The notes under the pieces are model-generated. The model was not told the DNA's origin. It searched no databases and saw only the letters and a program-made list of their open reading frames with translations. Of a stretch of DNA of 64,000 nt, positions 8,277 to 17,189 are shown in pieces (the first letter of the stretch is position 1; every line of letters starts with the position of its first letter). The DNA is taken from assembly GCF_004118375.1 (NCBI RefSeq), contig NZ_SDHX01000001.1, forward strand, positions 62,001-126,000, read 5' to 3'. Both the position numbers and the translations under genes were made by a program. The stretch is from Oleiharenicola lentus. GTDB lineage: Bacteria; Verrucomicrobiota; Verrucomicrobiia; Opitutales; Opitutaceae.

Positions 8277-10718
8277 ATGATTACCCCACGTTTTCTGCGG
8301 CGGCTGTCCCTGCCCCTGCTGTTGGTCTCAACGGCATTGGCGGACGCTCCCGCGGGTGGTTTCGCCGTCGTGCCGCGTTTCACCCACCCGGGAGCCGGCC
8401 AGACTTTCTACTTCGTGCTGACCGACCGGTTCGCCAATGGACGGACCGATAACGATACCGGTGGTTACTCGGGCGGGCCAGAGGCCCATGGTTTTGATCC
8501 GACGAAAATCTCGCACTACCACGGCGGCGACTTCGCCGGGCTGACGGCGAAGCTGGACTACCTGAAGGGCCTCGGCATCACGGCCGTCTGGCTGACGCCG
8601 CCGCTCAAGAACAAGCCCATGCAGCAGGGCACCGCCGGTTATCATGGCTACTGGATCACGGATTTCACGCAGATGGATCCGCACCTCGGCACCAACGACG
8701 AATTTCGCGAACTCGTCCGCCAGGCGCATGCGCGCGGCATGAAGGTGTTCATGGACATCATCACCAACCACACCGCCGACGTCATCCAATACACCGGTGG
8801 TGTGCATGACTACGTGTCGAAAAAGACCGCGCCCTACCGCGACGCGCAGGGCCGGGCCTTCGACGAAATGGCCGTGGCCTTCAACGGCGTGAACGACCCG
8901 TCGGCGTTTCCGGCGCTCTCCGTGGAAACCAGTTTTGCCTACAGGCCCGAGGTGCCGGAGGCCGAGAAAGCCGTCAAGGTCCCCGCCTGGCTGAACGACG
9001 TCACCTACTACCACAACCGCGGCAACACGACCTTCGTGGGCGAGAACTCCGTCCACGGCGACTTCGTGGGCCTCGACGATCTCTTCACCGAGCATCCGCG
9101 CGTCGTGCAGGGCATGACGGAGATTTTCTCCACCTGGCTCGAAACGGGCGTGGACGGCTATCGCATCGACACGATGCGGCACGTGAACAACGCCTTCTGG
9201 CAGGGGTTTCTCCCGGCGATCAGCGCCCGTGCCCGCGAACTCGGCCGGCCGGACTTCCTGCACTTTGGCGAAGTCTACAACGACGCCGGCGACCCGAGCG
9301 TGCTCAGCGAGTTCTCGACCGGCGGCATGCCCGCCGACACCACGCTCGACTTTGGCTTCTTCTTGGCGGCGCGAAAATTCGTGTCGCAGGCCGGCTCCGG
9401 GGCCGCGCTGGCGGACTTTTTCCTCCGCGACGACTACTACACCGACCACGACAGCAACGTTCACTCGACCACGACCTTCCTCGGCAACCACGACGCCGGC
9501 CGCTTCGCCTATTTCCTCCAGCAGGACAACCCCGGCGCCTCGCCGGCGCTGCTCGCCGACCTGGCGAAGCTCGGCCACGGCCTCCTGCTGCTCGCGCGCG
9601 GCCAGCCCGTGATCTACTACGGTGACGAGCAGGGCATGATCGGCCGCGGAGGCAACGACATGCAGGCCCGAGAGAGCATGTTCGCCGCGCAGGCGCCGGA
9701 TTTCAACACGGCGGCGCTGCTCGCCACCACCCGCCGCGGCGCGGACGACAAGTTCGACGCGGCCCACCCCTTCTACCGCCTGATCGCCGAGCTCTCTGCC
9801 CTGCGCGCTGGGCATCCGGCCCTGCGCACCGGCGCCATGTTGCCGCGTCCGACGACCCAGCAGGATGCATTCGCCTTCTCCCGGATCGACCGGCGCGAAC
9901 GCGTGGAATACCTCGCCGTGTTCAACAACTCGCGCACGCAAAGCCTCACGCTCGCCGTGCCCACCAGCCAAAAACCGGGCGCCAAACTGGCGCCGCTCTA
10001 CGCCTCCCACCCGCAGGCGTCCGCCCAATCCGCGGTGGACGGCGAGGGCCGGATGACGGTGTCGCTGCCGCCCCTACAATTCGGCGTCTGGCGTGCCGTT
10101 ACTCCGCTCGCCAAAACTTCACCCGTTGCCATCCAGCTGGTGAACCCGGCCCCCGGGGCCGCCCTCAAGTTCACCAAGCGCGAGATCGATGGGCTGGTTT
10201 TCCCGTCCCGGGTAGAAATCCGTGCCGACGTAGCGGGCGGCGACGGCTTCGGCGAAGTCACCTTCACCCTCGAACGTGCCTCGCGCCCCGGGCAGATCGA
10301 ATACCTCGGCACCGACGATGCCGCGCCGTATCGGGTCTTCTGGCGACCGCCGCCTGACCTGACGCCCGGCGAAAAACTCACGCTCACGGCCACCCATCAT
10401 GACCTGCGCGGAGTTAGCAACCGCACGGAGGTGACGGATGTCGTCTTTGCCTCGACGGAAGTTCCCCTGGGCATTGTCGGCGCGAAAGTGCCGGTCATCA
10501 CCCGTCAACCCGGGAGAATTGGAAATGTCTTGTCCGTGGAAGCCGAAGGCTCCGGGCCGCTGGAATACCAGTGGCTGTGTGACGGCGAAGAAATGTCGGG
10601 CGCAACCCAGGTCACTTTCACCCTGATGTCTCCACCCAAGGCCAAGGCTTCCTACCGGGTGCTGGTGCGCAATCGCGCCGGCACCACCCTGAGTGCGCCT
10701 GTTGACGTCGGGCCTTGA
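8277..10718 (+). CDS. Large secreted GH13 alpha-amylase with C-terminal accessory domains
   Basis: The ATG at 8277 begins a signal peptide (MITPRFLRRLSLPLLLVSTA, cleavage likely after ALA); the frame is open further upstream but without a signal. Residues from about 35 to 510 form a GH13 barrel with the nucleophile Asp in GVDGYRIDTMRHV, the acid/base Glu in LHFGEVYND and the third Asp in FLGNHDAGRF. A domain-C-like region follows, then a beta-rich domain (near residues 615-725) and an Ig-like domain (EYQWLCDGEEMSGA). The protein (813 residues) is much longer than a bare amylase, so the tail may bind starch or a surface. It is divergent from the TonB receptor. Confidence 0.88.
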   Translation: MITPRFLRRLSLPLLLVSTALADAPAGGFAVVPRFTHPGAGQTFYFVLTDRFANGRTDNDTGGYSGGPEAHGFDPTKISHYHGGDFAGLTAKLDYLKGLGITAVWLTPPLKNKPMQQGTAGYHGYWITDFTQMDPHLGTNDEFRELVRQAHARGMKVFMDIITNHTADVIQYTGGVHDYVSKKTAPYRDAQGRAFDEMAVAFNGVNDPSAFPALSVETSFAYRPEVPEAEKAVKVPAWLNDVTYYHNRGNTTFVGENSVHGDFVGLDDLFTEHPRVVQGMTEIFSTWLETGVDGYRIDTMRHVNNAFWQGFLPAISARARELGRPDFLHFGEVYNDAGDPSVLSEFSTGGMPADTTLDFGFFLAARKFVSQAGSGAALADFFLRDDYYTDHDSNVHSTTTFLGNHDAGRFAYFLQQDNPGASPALLADLAKLGHGLLLLARGQPVIYYGDEQGMIGRGGNDMQARESMFAAQAPDFNTAALLATTRRGADDKFDAAHPFYRLIAELSALRAGHPALRTGAMLPRPTTQQDAFAFSRIDRRERVEYLAVFNNSRTQSLTLAVPTSQKPGAKLAPLYASHPQASAQSAVDGEGRMTVSLPPLQFGVWRAVTPLAKTSPVAIQLVNPAPGAALKFTKREIDGLVFPSRVEIRADVAGGDGFGEVTFTLERASRPGQIEYLGTDDAAPYRVFWRPPPDLTPGEKLTLTATHHDLRGVSNRTEVTDVVFASTEVPLGIVGAKVPVITRQPGRIGNVLSVEAEGSGPLEYQWLCDGEEMSGATQVTFTLMSPPKAKASYRVLVRNRAGTTLSAPVDVGP

Positions 10719-10724
10719 TAACAT

Positions 10725-10746
10725 GGTGGGCAGCGCGCTACCCACC
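10725..10746. terminator. Hairpin between convergent genes
   Basis: GGTGGG (10725-10730) pairs with CCCACC (10741-10746), with AGCGCGCT as an inner palindrome. It lies in the 39-bp gap between two converging genes. A bidirectional terminator is likely; no long T-run is present. Confidence 0.5.
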
Positions 10747-10757
10747 GAGCAGTTGGA

Positions 10758-13115
10758 CTACGGCTTATCTCCTTCGTGACTTATCCTGTGGATGAGTTCC
10801 CGGATAGTGGGCGCGGCCTCCGGGTCCTCTAGCTGCGCTATGCGCCAAGCGGTGGCCAGTTGGTCGAGAGCCTCGGCGCGGCGTTGCTGGCCGTAAAGCA
10901 GGTTGGCCAGACGCAGGTGCGTGGGAAGCGGCACGGGGCCGCTGCGAATCGCTGCGCCCAGGGCTTGGACCGTTTCGGCCACTTGCCCGCGCGCCTCGTG
11001 GATCTGCGCGGCGCGGAGATGGTTCGCCTGATTGTTTGGCTGAAAACCGGCATGCGTCAGGGAAAGTTCTTCCGCCTCCTTGGTCCGGCCCTGCACCGCG
11101 AGCAGGGATAACAGAGCCTCCAACGCCGCCTCGTTGGCCGGATCGTTGGTGAGCACCGCCCGGTAATCCGCTTCCGCCACGGGCAGGTCGCCGGCTTGCT
11201 GGGCCAAGCGACCCCGGAAGAATCGCAAGGGCAGGGAACCGGGGGTTCGCGTCAGCGCCTCCTCAAACCAGTGCCGCCCGTCGACCAACCGCTTGGTGCG
11301 GATGTAGAAATCGGCGATCGCCGGCGTGAGCTTGGCTAAATCGCGGGGTGAGCAACCGGCCGCGGTGGCGAGTAGAAGCTTTTCCGCTTCCTCAAACCGA
11401 CCGAGTCGCGACAGCTTAATCGCCTCGTCCGCCGCGAGGGCGAAATTCGCGGGCTGCAGGGTCCGCGCCCGTTGCACCTCAGCGAGCGCACCTGCGAGAT
11501 CCCCGGCATCGTCCGCCACCTCGACTGCCAGTTTGGCGAGGTCAGGATTGGTTGGATCTGCCGCGCTGGCTGCCCGGAGAGTTTCGCGCGCGCGCCCGAG
11601 CGCCGAAGGATCACGACGCCCGGCTCCGGCCGCCGCGATCTCCCGGGCGGTGCGGGTCTGGTCCTCCGCGTAGGTGAGCTGGTTGGGAAACGGTGGCTCG
11701 CGGGTGATCAACGCCGTGCGTTGCAACAGGCCGAAGCTCTCGACCGGGGTGTAGCCGATGGCTGCGGCCGTCTGCGCCGAATCGAGCCAGGGTCCGCGCG
11801 CGGACGACCCACTCCCGAGCGCTTGTTCCGCTCCCTCGGCCATCAGGCGTGCAATGCGATAGTTGCCCTCCCTGCCGGGATGGACGTGCTCGAGCATGTG
11901 CTCGCGGCCGGTGATTTCGCCCTCGGAAGCGGGATCGGAGCCCAACGCCAGGGCGGCGTCCTGCAGAACCAAGCCTGTCTCCCGGGCCACACTGCGGGCG
12001 ATTTCGTTGAGTCGTGGCGCCGGCCGGAACCGCAGGGCGTCCCACTGCTGCGCTTCGAGCAGATGCAGACGGGCGCGCTCCATGTTGCGCTGCCCCAGAG
12101 CGAGCGAGCCGATCATGAAGTGCGTATCCGCATACTGCGGATCCAGCCGCAGGGCCGTGTGCAGGAATTTCTGCGCCGAATCGTTGTCTTCCAGCCGCCA
12201 AGCGAGCTTGCCGGCGGCAAAAGCCGCCTGCCATTCCGTCAGTTCGGCGGCCGTCAGATCGGGCCGGTGGAGGGAGAGAAAAGGCGGACAATCCTTCAGA
12301 TTGGAGACCACGGTGCAGAGCACGGTCTTCGCACCGGCATCCTTCGACACGCGCACGATGTCGCGCAGGTTGGCCTCGAAGTTGGCGTAGGTGGTCTCCA
12401 GCCGCGGATCATCGCCACGCACGGCGTGATCCAGAAACATGCCCATGCCGCCCCACTCGCGCGTCGGCTGACGGGCACCCGCGAAGCGCGCAGCCACGGC
12501 ACCGAGCCACTGACCGGTGCGCGTGGACTTGGCCCAGGCGCTGGCGCGGATCAGCCAGAGTGGCGGCATGGCCGAAAGGTAGGCGCTGCCCGGTCCGTAG
12601 GGGCCGACAACCTCGTTGTTTCCCATATAAACCACGAACAGGTCCGGCGAGAGCCGCGCGGCATCGCGCGCGATCTGATAGACGACGTGCGAGTTGATCG
12701 CGACGACGCCCGTGTTGATGACCTCGATGTCTTTGTCGGGATAGCGCGCGCGCAGGAGCGCGCGCAATTGGGGCACAAAGCCAAATGCCGGCACGGGGAT
12801 GCCCTGGGCCGCAGATTCGCCGAGAACGACAATGCGCACGGTGCCGGCGGGCTTCTGCACCGCCACGCGCTGGTTGATCGGCCGCAGGTCGAAGCTGGCC
12901 GGCAGGAAAAGTGACGTGTAGGCGGGGTTGCTGCGCACGAAACCCGGCTGCTCGTCGGGGATGAAGAACGCCGTGTCGCGCCCGTAACCGGTGAGCCGAA
13001 GCCCCCCCTCCAGCGCGAGGAAAAACCCCAGCGGCGCGCCCAGCGCGAGAATCGCACGAAACAACCAAAGCCGGAAAGATGGGGGGTGGGCAGCGCTCAC
13101 GGGTTGACTCCTCAC
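10758..13115 (-). CDS. SGNH/GDSL hydrolase-like protein with TPR repeats
   Basis: A 785-residue protein with an N-terminal membrane anchor (about residues 15-38). An SGNH-type hydrolase domain follows: the block I serine is in VVLGESAAQG (Ser about 101), block III is YMGNNEVVGPYG, and a block V His is in LEHVHPGREG. The second half is helical with tetratricopeptide-type repeats (about 500-780). The start is a GTG at 13115; a GTG five codons later is possible. The family is common in Verrucomicrobiota and Planctomycetota, but its substrate is unknown. It may act on envelope polysaccharide, which is speculative. Confidence 0.7.
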   Translation of the reverse strand: MRSQPVSAAHPPSFRLWLFRAILALGAPLGFFLALEGGLRLTGYGRDTAFFIPDEQPGFVRSNPAYTSLFLPASFDLRPINQRVAVQKPAGTVRIVVLGESAAQGIPVPAFGFVPQLRALLRARYPDKDIEVINTGVVAINSHVVYQIARDAARLSPDLFVVYMGNNEVVGPYGPGSAYLSAMPPLWLIRASAWAKSTRTGQWLGAVAARFAGARQPTREWGGMGMFLDHAVRGDDPRLETTYANFEANLRDIVRVSKDAGAKTVLCTVVSNLKDCPPFLSLHRPDLTAAELTEWQAAFAAGKLAWRLEDNDSAQKFLHTALRLDPQYADTHFMIGSLALGQRNMERARLHLLEAQQWDALRFRPAPRLNEIARSVARETGLVLQDAALALGSDPASEGEITGREHMLEHVHPGREGNYRIARLMAEGAEQALGSGSSARGPWLDSAQTAAAIGYTPVESFGLLQRTALITREPPFPNQLTYAEDQTRTAREIAAAGAGRRDPSALGRARETLRAASAADPTNPDLAKLAVEVADDAGDLAGALAEVQRARTLQPANFALAADEAIKLSRLGRFEEAEKLLLATAAGCSPRDLAKLTPAIADFYIRTKRLVDGRHWFEEALTRTPGSLPLRFFRGRLAQQAGDLPVAEADYRAVLTNDPANEAALEALLSLLAVQGRTKEAEELSLTHAGFQPNNQANHLRAAQIHEARGQVAETVQALGAAIRSGPVPLPTHLRLANLLYGQQRRAEALDQLATAWRIAQLEDPEAAPTIRELIHRISHEGDKP

Positions 13116-13208
13116 CCTTCTTGGCTGCCCTGCGTGGAGTCAACCGCACACGCACCGCCTGCGCCGTCGGCTTCCGCCGACCGAGCGCAGGATGATCTTA
13201 AATCCACG

Positions 13209-14837
13209 ATGAAATCCTCGCTGCCCCGTCCCTGCCGTCTCCTCTTGGCCTTGCTGCCAGCCCTGTGGCTCGCGTTCACCGGCTGCAGCAAGCGCGAGAC
13301 CCCCGTCGAACTGGCCAACCAAGCCGGCATCATGATCGTGGGCAACGGGGCCGAGCCCGCCACCCTTGATCCGCAGATCGTCACCGGCATCCCGGAACGC
13401 AACATCGTGTGCACGCTCTTCGAGGGTCTGACCCGCAGCGATCCCACGACATTGGAAGCGCAGCCGGGGGCGGCGGAGCGCTGGGAGATCTCCGCCGACG
13501 GCCTGCTCTACACGTTTCATCTGCGGCCCGGAATGAAGTGGTCCGACGGCGTGCCGCTCACCGCCCGGGATTTCTACGCTTCCTTTCGGCGGCTGCTGTC
13601 GCCGGGCTTGGCTTCCGACAACACGGATCAGCTCTATCCCGTGGTGAATGCCGAAGACTATCACAAGGGCCGGCTGCAGGATTTCTCCGCGGTCGGTTTC
13701 CGGGTGATTGACGACCTCACGCTGGAAATCCGCCTGGCGCATCCGGCGCCCTATCTCCTGAAGACCATGGCGGCGCGTTCCTGGTTTCCTGTGCCGCTGC
13801 ATGTGATCGAGAAGCATGGCGACCCCCTGCTGTCCAACAACCGCTGGTCGCAGCCCGGCACGCTGGTTGGCAACGGCCCGTTCGTGATCAAGGACTGGAA
13901 GGCCGACAGCCACCTGGAGGTGGCGCGCAGCCCGACCTATTGGAACCGCGAAGCCGTCAAGCTGAACGGCGTGCGCTTCCTGCCGATTGAGAATTTCACC
14001 GGTGAGGAGGCGGCCTTTCGCTCCGGCCAGCTGCACAAGACCAACCGCGTGCCGCTGGCCAAGATCGCGGTCTACCGGCGCGAGGCCCCGGAGAAGCTCA
14101 AGATCCATCCCTACTCGGGAGTCTATTACTTCAATTTCAACGTGAACCGTCCGCCCTTCACCGACGTGCGGGTGCGCCGTGCCCTGGCGATGGCGGTGGA
14201 CCGCGAGCAGCTCGTGGCCAACGTCACGCGGGCCGATGAAATCCCGGCCTATCATTTCACGCTCGAGGGCATCGACGGTTACGTCAGCGAGGCGCGCACG
14301 AAGCTGGATTTCGACGAGGCGCGCCGTCTGCTCGCCGAAGCCGGCTATCCCGGCGGCAAGGGGCTGGAACCCATCACGCTGATCTACAACACGGCCGAGA
14401 ACCACCGCCTCATCGCCGAGACCATCCAGCAGGTGTGGAAGCGCGAACTCGGCATCGACCTCCGCCTCGAGAACATGGAGTGGAAGGTTTACTTGGACAA
14501 CATGCAGAACGAAAACTACCAGCTCTGCCGGGCCGGATTGATCATGGAGCCCTACGACGCCTCGCAGTTCCTGCGGGTTTTCACCTCCGACTCGGGCTTC
14601 AACCGCACCGGCTGGTCTGATCCGGAATATGACCGACTCTACAAGCAGCTCGTGCACACGGCCGACCGGGCCAAGCGCCTGGAACTGATGCAACGCATGG
14701 AAAAGATCCTGACCGACGCCATGCCCATCCTCCCCGTGTATTACTACACGAACCAATACCTGATGGACCCGAGCGTGCGCGGCTGGTCGAACAACCTGCT
14801 CGCGCTCGGGCCGTTTGAGCAGGTGTGGCTGGAGTAG
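13209..14837 (+). CDS. Oligopeptide ABC transporter substrate-binding lipoprotein (SBP_bac_5)
   Basis: An OppA-type peptide-binding protein. The ATG at 13209 begins a lipoprotein signal with lipobox FTGC (Cys about 26). The body has the family features: NGAEPATLDPQIVTG near the N-terminus, the GLLYTFHLRPGMKWSDG block, and FTDVRVRRALAMAVDRE. The 542-residue length is normal for OppA. No permease or ATPase gene is adjacent, so the rest of the transporter is encoded elsewhere. In the chromosome before transposon insertion this gene would have converged on gnd. Confidence 0.92.
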   Translation: MKSSLPRPCRLLLALLPALWLAFTGCSKRETPVELANQAGIMIVGNGAEPATLDPQIVTGIPERNIVCTLFEGLTRSDPTTLEAQPGAAERWEISADGLLYTFHLRPGMKWSDGVPLTARDFYASFRRLLSPGLASDNTDQLYPVVNAEDYHKGRLQDFSAVGFRVIDDLTLEIRLAHPAPYLLKTMAARSWFPVPLHVIEKHGDPLLSNNRWSQPGTLVGNGPFVIKDWKADSHLEVARSPTYWNREAVKLNGVRFLPIENFTGEEAAFRSGQLHKTNRVPLAKIAVYRREAPEKLKIHPYSGVYYFNFNVNRPPFTDVRVRRALAMAVDREQLVANVTRADEIPAYHFTLEGIDGYVSEARTKLDFDEARRLLAEAGYPGGKGLEPITLIYNTAENHRLIAETIQQVWKRELGIDLRLENMEWKVYLDNMQNENYQLCRAGLIMEPYDASQFLRVFTSDSGFNRTGWSDPEYDRLYKQLVHTADRAKRLELMQRMEKILTDAMPILPVYYYTNQYLMDPSVRGWSNNLLALGPFEQVWLE

Positions 14838-14857
14838 GGAAGCGGGTCCGGTGTCCC

Positions 14858-14944
14858 GCAGGACTGTTGGTCCTGCCTCCGTTTCCAAAATACTCCGGAG
14901 GCTGCCGGTGTTCAGCAAAAAGGCGCGGCTTGGGGCCGCGCCTT
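14858..14944. terminator. Two hairpins downstream of the peptide-binding gene
   Basis: GCAGGA...TCCTGC at 14858-14876 and the stronger AAGGCGCGGC-TTGGG-GCCGCGCCTT at 14920-14944 (10-bp stem). They lie just after the lipoprotein stop codon and are the likely end of its transcript. A further palindrome, GCCTG-CAAG-CAGGC, ends a few bases before the transposon. Confidence 0.6.
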
Positions 14945-14971
14945 GGGAAGTGAAGTCGCCTGCAAGCAGGC

Positions 14972-14976
14972 TCCTG
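14972..14976. repeat. Target-site duplication TCCTG, left copy
   Basis: TCCTG directly precedes the terminal TGT of the transposon and recurs directly after the right terminal ACA at 55698-55702. Five base pairs is the duplication length made by Tn7-type transposition. Confidence 0.9.
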
Positions 14977-14983
14977 TGTTTTC

Positions 14984-15095
14984 GGATAATAGAAAACGTC
15001 ACCGCTCCCCGAGGGAGGGGTTCGTAACATGGAGAATTTAGTAGCTCCTAAATCTGGATAATCGAAACGTCACCGACGGACAATTCAGTCGTTAC
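14984..15095. repeat. Left (L) end TnsB-type binding sites, dispersed
   Basis: Site 1, GGATAATAGAAAACGTCACC, starts at 14984. Site 2, GGATAATCGAAACGTCACCG, starts at 15056, 72 bp further in. A weaker third site, GACAATTCAGTCGTTAC, is at 15079-15095. The spaced arrangement matches the left end of Tn7, against tandem sites at the right end. Confidence 0.8.
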
Positions 15096-15461
15096 ATCGT
15101 GCCGCCATCGCCGCTGCCAACCCAAATATCGTTTCACTTCTTCGGCATTTGCGTCGCAATTCGCACCGTGACACCAGGTTATGGGCTCAAGCGCCCTGAA
15201 GTATCGTTTCATCTGCGCGGCGCAATAAAGGGAACGCCGACGCTAACGAAACGGTGTCCACGGGCCGCACCACTTTTCCCCAGTTTGCACGAAAGGCCCG
15301 TCGGTTTCCGTCAGCAACCGGTCATGGGGATTGCCGATATGTTCGATTGCCCGGCTGGGGTGACGCACATAGCTGCGTTACCTGTAGCCGGAGCAAACCG
15401 AGGCCCTCGTGGCTGCGATTGCGCTTCTCGTCGAATACCAGTAGCGGACTTGGACCTACGC
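15096..15461. other. Non-coding left-end region of the transposon
   Basis: These 366 bp between the terminal sites and the tnsD stop codon hold no credible gene. The 10-mer TATCGTTTCA occurs at 15127-15136 and again at 15202-15211, 75 bp apart. That spacing is close to that of the two strong TnsB-type sites, so these may be degenerate inner sites. No clear terminator for the tns operon is visible. Confidence 0.45.
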
Positions 15462-17189
15462 TCAACCCGTGGCGCGCTCGACGGCGTCTGGATCAGCCAC
15501 CGGTCCCGTCGCCACCGCCAGGCCATATAACGGGTGTTCCGCACTGCCTGGGCACTGCCAGCGCGAGCCCACGAGCACATATCCCATGGCGCGCAGGATT
15601 ACCGGATCTCGGCAGTCCCGCGCAACGGCCGCCCGCTCACGCACACGAAAAGGTGGCAGGTCGGAATGGAGCTGGCGAACTACCTTGATGCGCCGGAGGG
15701 TGAACTCTTCCGTCGTTTCCGTTTGCCGTCGCATCTCCTGTGCAAGGCGGGGCATTTTCTTATACATGCTGACGCCCATCGACGCCCCGAAGGGCAGGAA
15801 CGAGATGAACGACGCGGAGCAAACCCGCCGGAACGGGCGGGCCGCCCTGATGCGCGAGGCAAAGTGAGGAAGCTTGCCGATGTATTCCTCTTCACGCGCC
15901 CGCCAATCAACCACATCACCCCGGCGGCGTTTCTGGGAACTGAGACGCTTACGAACCCAAGCGTAGTCGTTTCTTCCGAGCCACCTCACTGCGGTATGCC
16001 AACAGGTCGATGTCACACGTGACCTGCCACGGCATACTGTCTTGCGATGGCGTGTTCGCGTGATTCGGAATGACTTCACCCTCCCTGCATTCGGCAACCG
16101 CGGGATCGGCAGCCCCTCCTTGGTCGCCAAGCCGAGCAGCCGGACGATTCCGATGCCGAGATCGACCTTAAGAGCATTCATCGACCAGGCCCGATCAAAC
16201 CACCGCTGCCGCAACCGTGCCCGGAGCTTGGCTTCGGTCCGTTGTGAATCGACCCGGGGGCGAACATCGAGGGCATCGAGCCGCGTGTGAATGTCGGCGA
16301 TGGAAAGATCCAGAAATCGCATCACCAGCAGGTGCATGCGAAACGAACGATGATTGGCCTTGTTCTTCACCGTCTGGGCGGGCCAGGCCGAGGCGTCATC
16401 GGGGTCGAACAGCAGGTGCCGCTGGGCCCACTCGTGCTCGCTGCGCTGGGCAAAGAACTGGTGAAGGAATTCGGTCCGGCGCAGTTGGCCACCCTGCAAC
16501 AGACCTCGACGGTCGAGTTGCTCGTGGTAGAGCAGCCGCAGTCGATCTGGGTCGATCGGTCGTGGATGATTGCGCAACATCCACTGCACGTCCCGCGAAT
16601 AAATCACATCTATACCATCCGGAGGCCGCGCCCTGCGAACGCTGACCGCGTCATCGGCGAAAGGGTAGTCAAACTTCCAGAACTGGCCGGGCACGAACTG
16701 CGACACCTCCAGCGGCTCCCCGTGAATTTGGCAGCAGACGACGCCTGGCACCTGATGACTCCGCCGCCACCAGGTGTGGCCGACCCGGCGCAAGTCCCGG
16801 TCGCGGCACTTAGCGCAAAAGTAGAGGTGCCGAAGTCCGTCCTGTGCCGGGTCGCGATGCCACTTGAGGAGATTCATCGCCACCGCCCGGTTACCCCGCA
16901 TGGCCACCTTGACTCGCTCGGCGTGTTCAGCGGGCATGAGAAAGGCCGCAATTGGAAACATGGTGTGGTGCTGAATGAGGTCTTCGGCAGTCAGACCGAC
17001 CCGCGTCCCGATTGACTTCGCTAGGGCCTCGATACCGCATGGGAAATCAAACGGCATGATCAGCCGGGGGTTCCCGAACAGGTGCTGGGCGAATTGGGCT
17101 CGGCTGGGCCCAATTAGGCCCCCGTAAATTCGCGCCAGCAGGCTAAATAGTGGCTCGTCCTCGTGGGGACCCTCGATATACGAGATCAT
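15462..17189 (-). CDS. tnsD: TnsD/TniQ-family target-site selection protein
   Basis: A TniQ-domain protein of 575 residues, the length range of TnsD rather than of the shorter TniQ. The N-terminal region (residues about 8-50, with DEPLFSLLARIYGGLIGPSR) is typical. A CCCH zinc finger is visible at residues 125-156: CAKC, then VVCCQIHGEPL. TnsD binds a specific chromosomal sequence and recruits TnsC to it. The start ATG overlaps the tnsC stop (ATGA), so the two are translationally coupled. It is last in the tnsABCD operon and nearest the L end. Given the insertion point, it probably recognises the end of gnd; this is inference. Confidence 0.9.
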   Translation of the reverse strand: MISYIEGPHEDEPLFSLLARIYGGLIGPSRAQFAQHLFGNPRLIMPFDFPCGIEALAKSIGTRVGLTAEDLIQHHTMFPIAAFLMPAEHAERVKVAMRGNRAVAMNLLKWHRDPAQDGLRHLYFCAKCRDRDLRRVGHTWWRRSHQVPGVVCCQIHGEPLEVSQFVPGQFWKFDYPFADDAVSVRRARPPDGIDVIYSRDVQWMLRNHPRPIDPDRLRLLYHEQLDRRGLLQGGQLRRTEFLHQFFAQRSEHEWAQRHLLFDPDDASAWPAQTVKNKANHRSFRMHLLVMRFLDLSIADIHTRLDALDVRPRVDSQRTEAKLRARLRQRWFDRAWSMNALKVDLGIGIVRLLGLATKEGLPIPRLPNAGRVKSFRITRTRHRKTVCRGRSRVTSTCWHTAVRWLGRNDYAWVRKRLSSQKRRRGDVVDWRAREEEYIGKLPHFASRIRAARPFRRVCSASFISFLPFGASMGVSMYKKMPRLAQEMRRQTETTEEFTLRRIKVVRQLHSDLPPFRVRERAAVARDCRDPVILRAMGYVLVGSRWQCPGSAEHPLYGLAVATGPVADPDAVERATG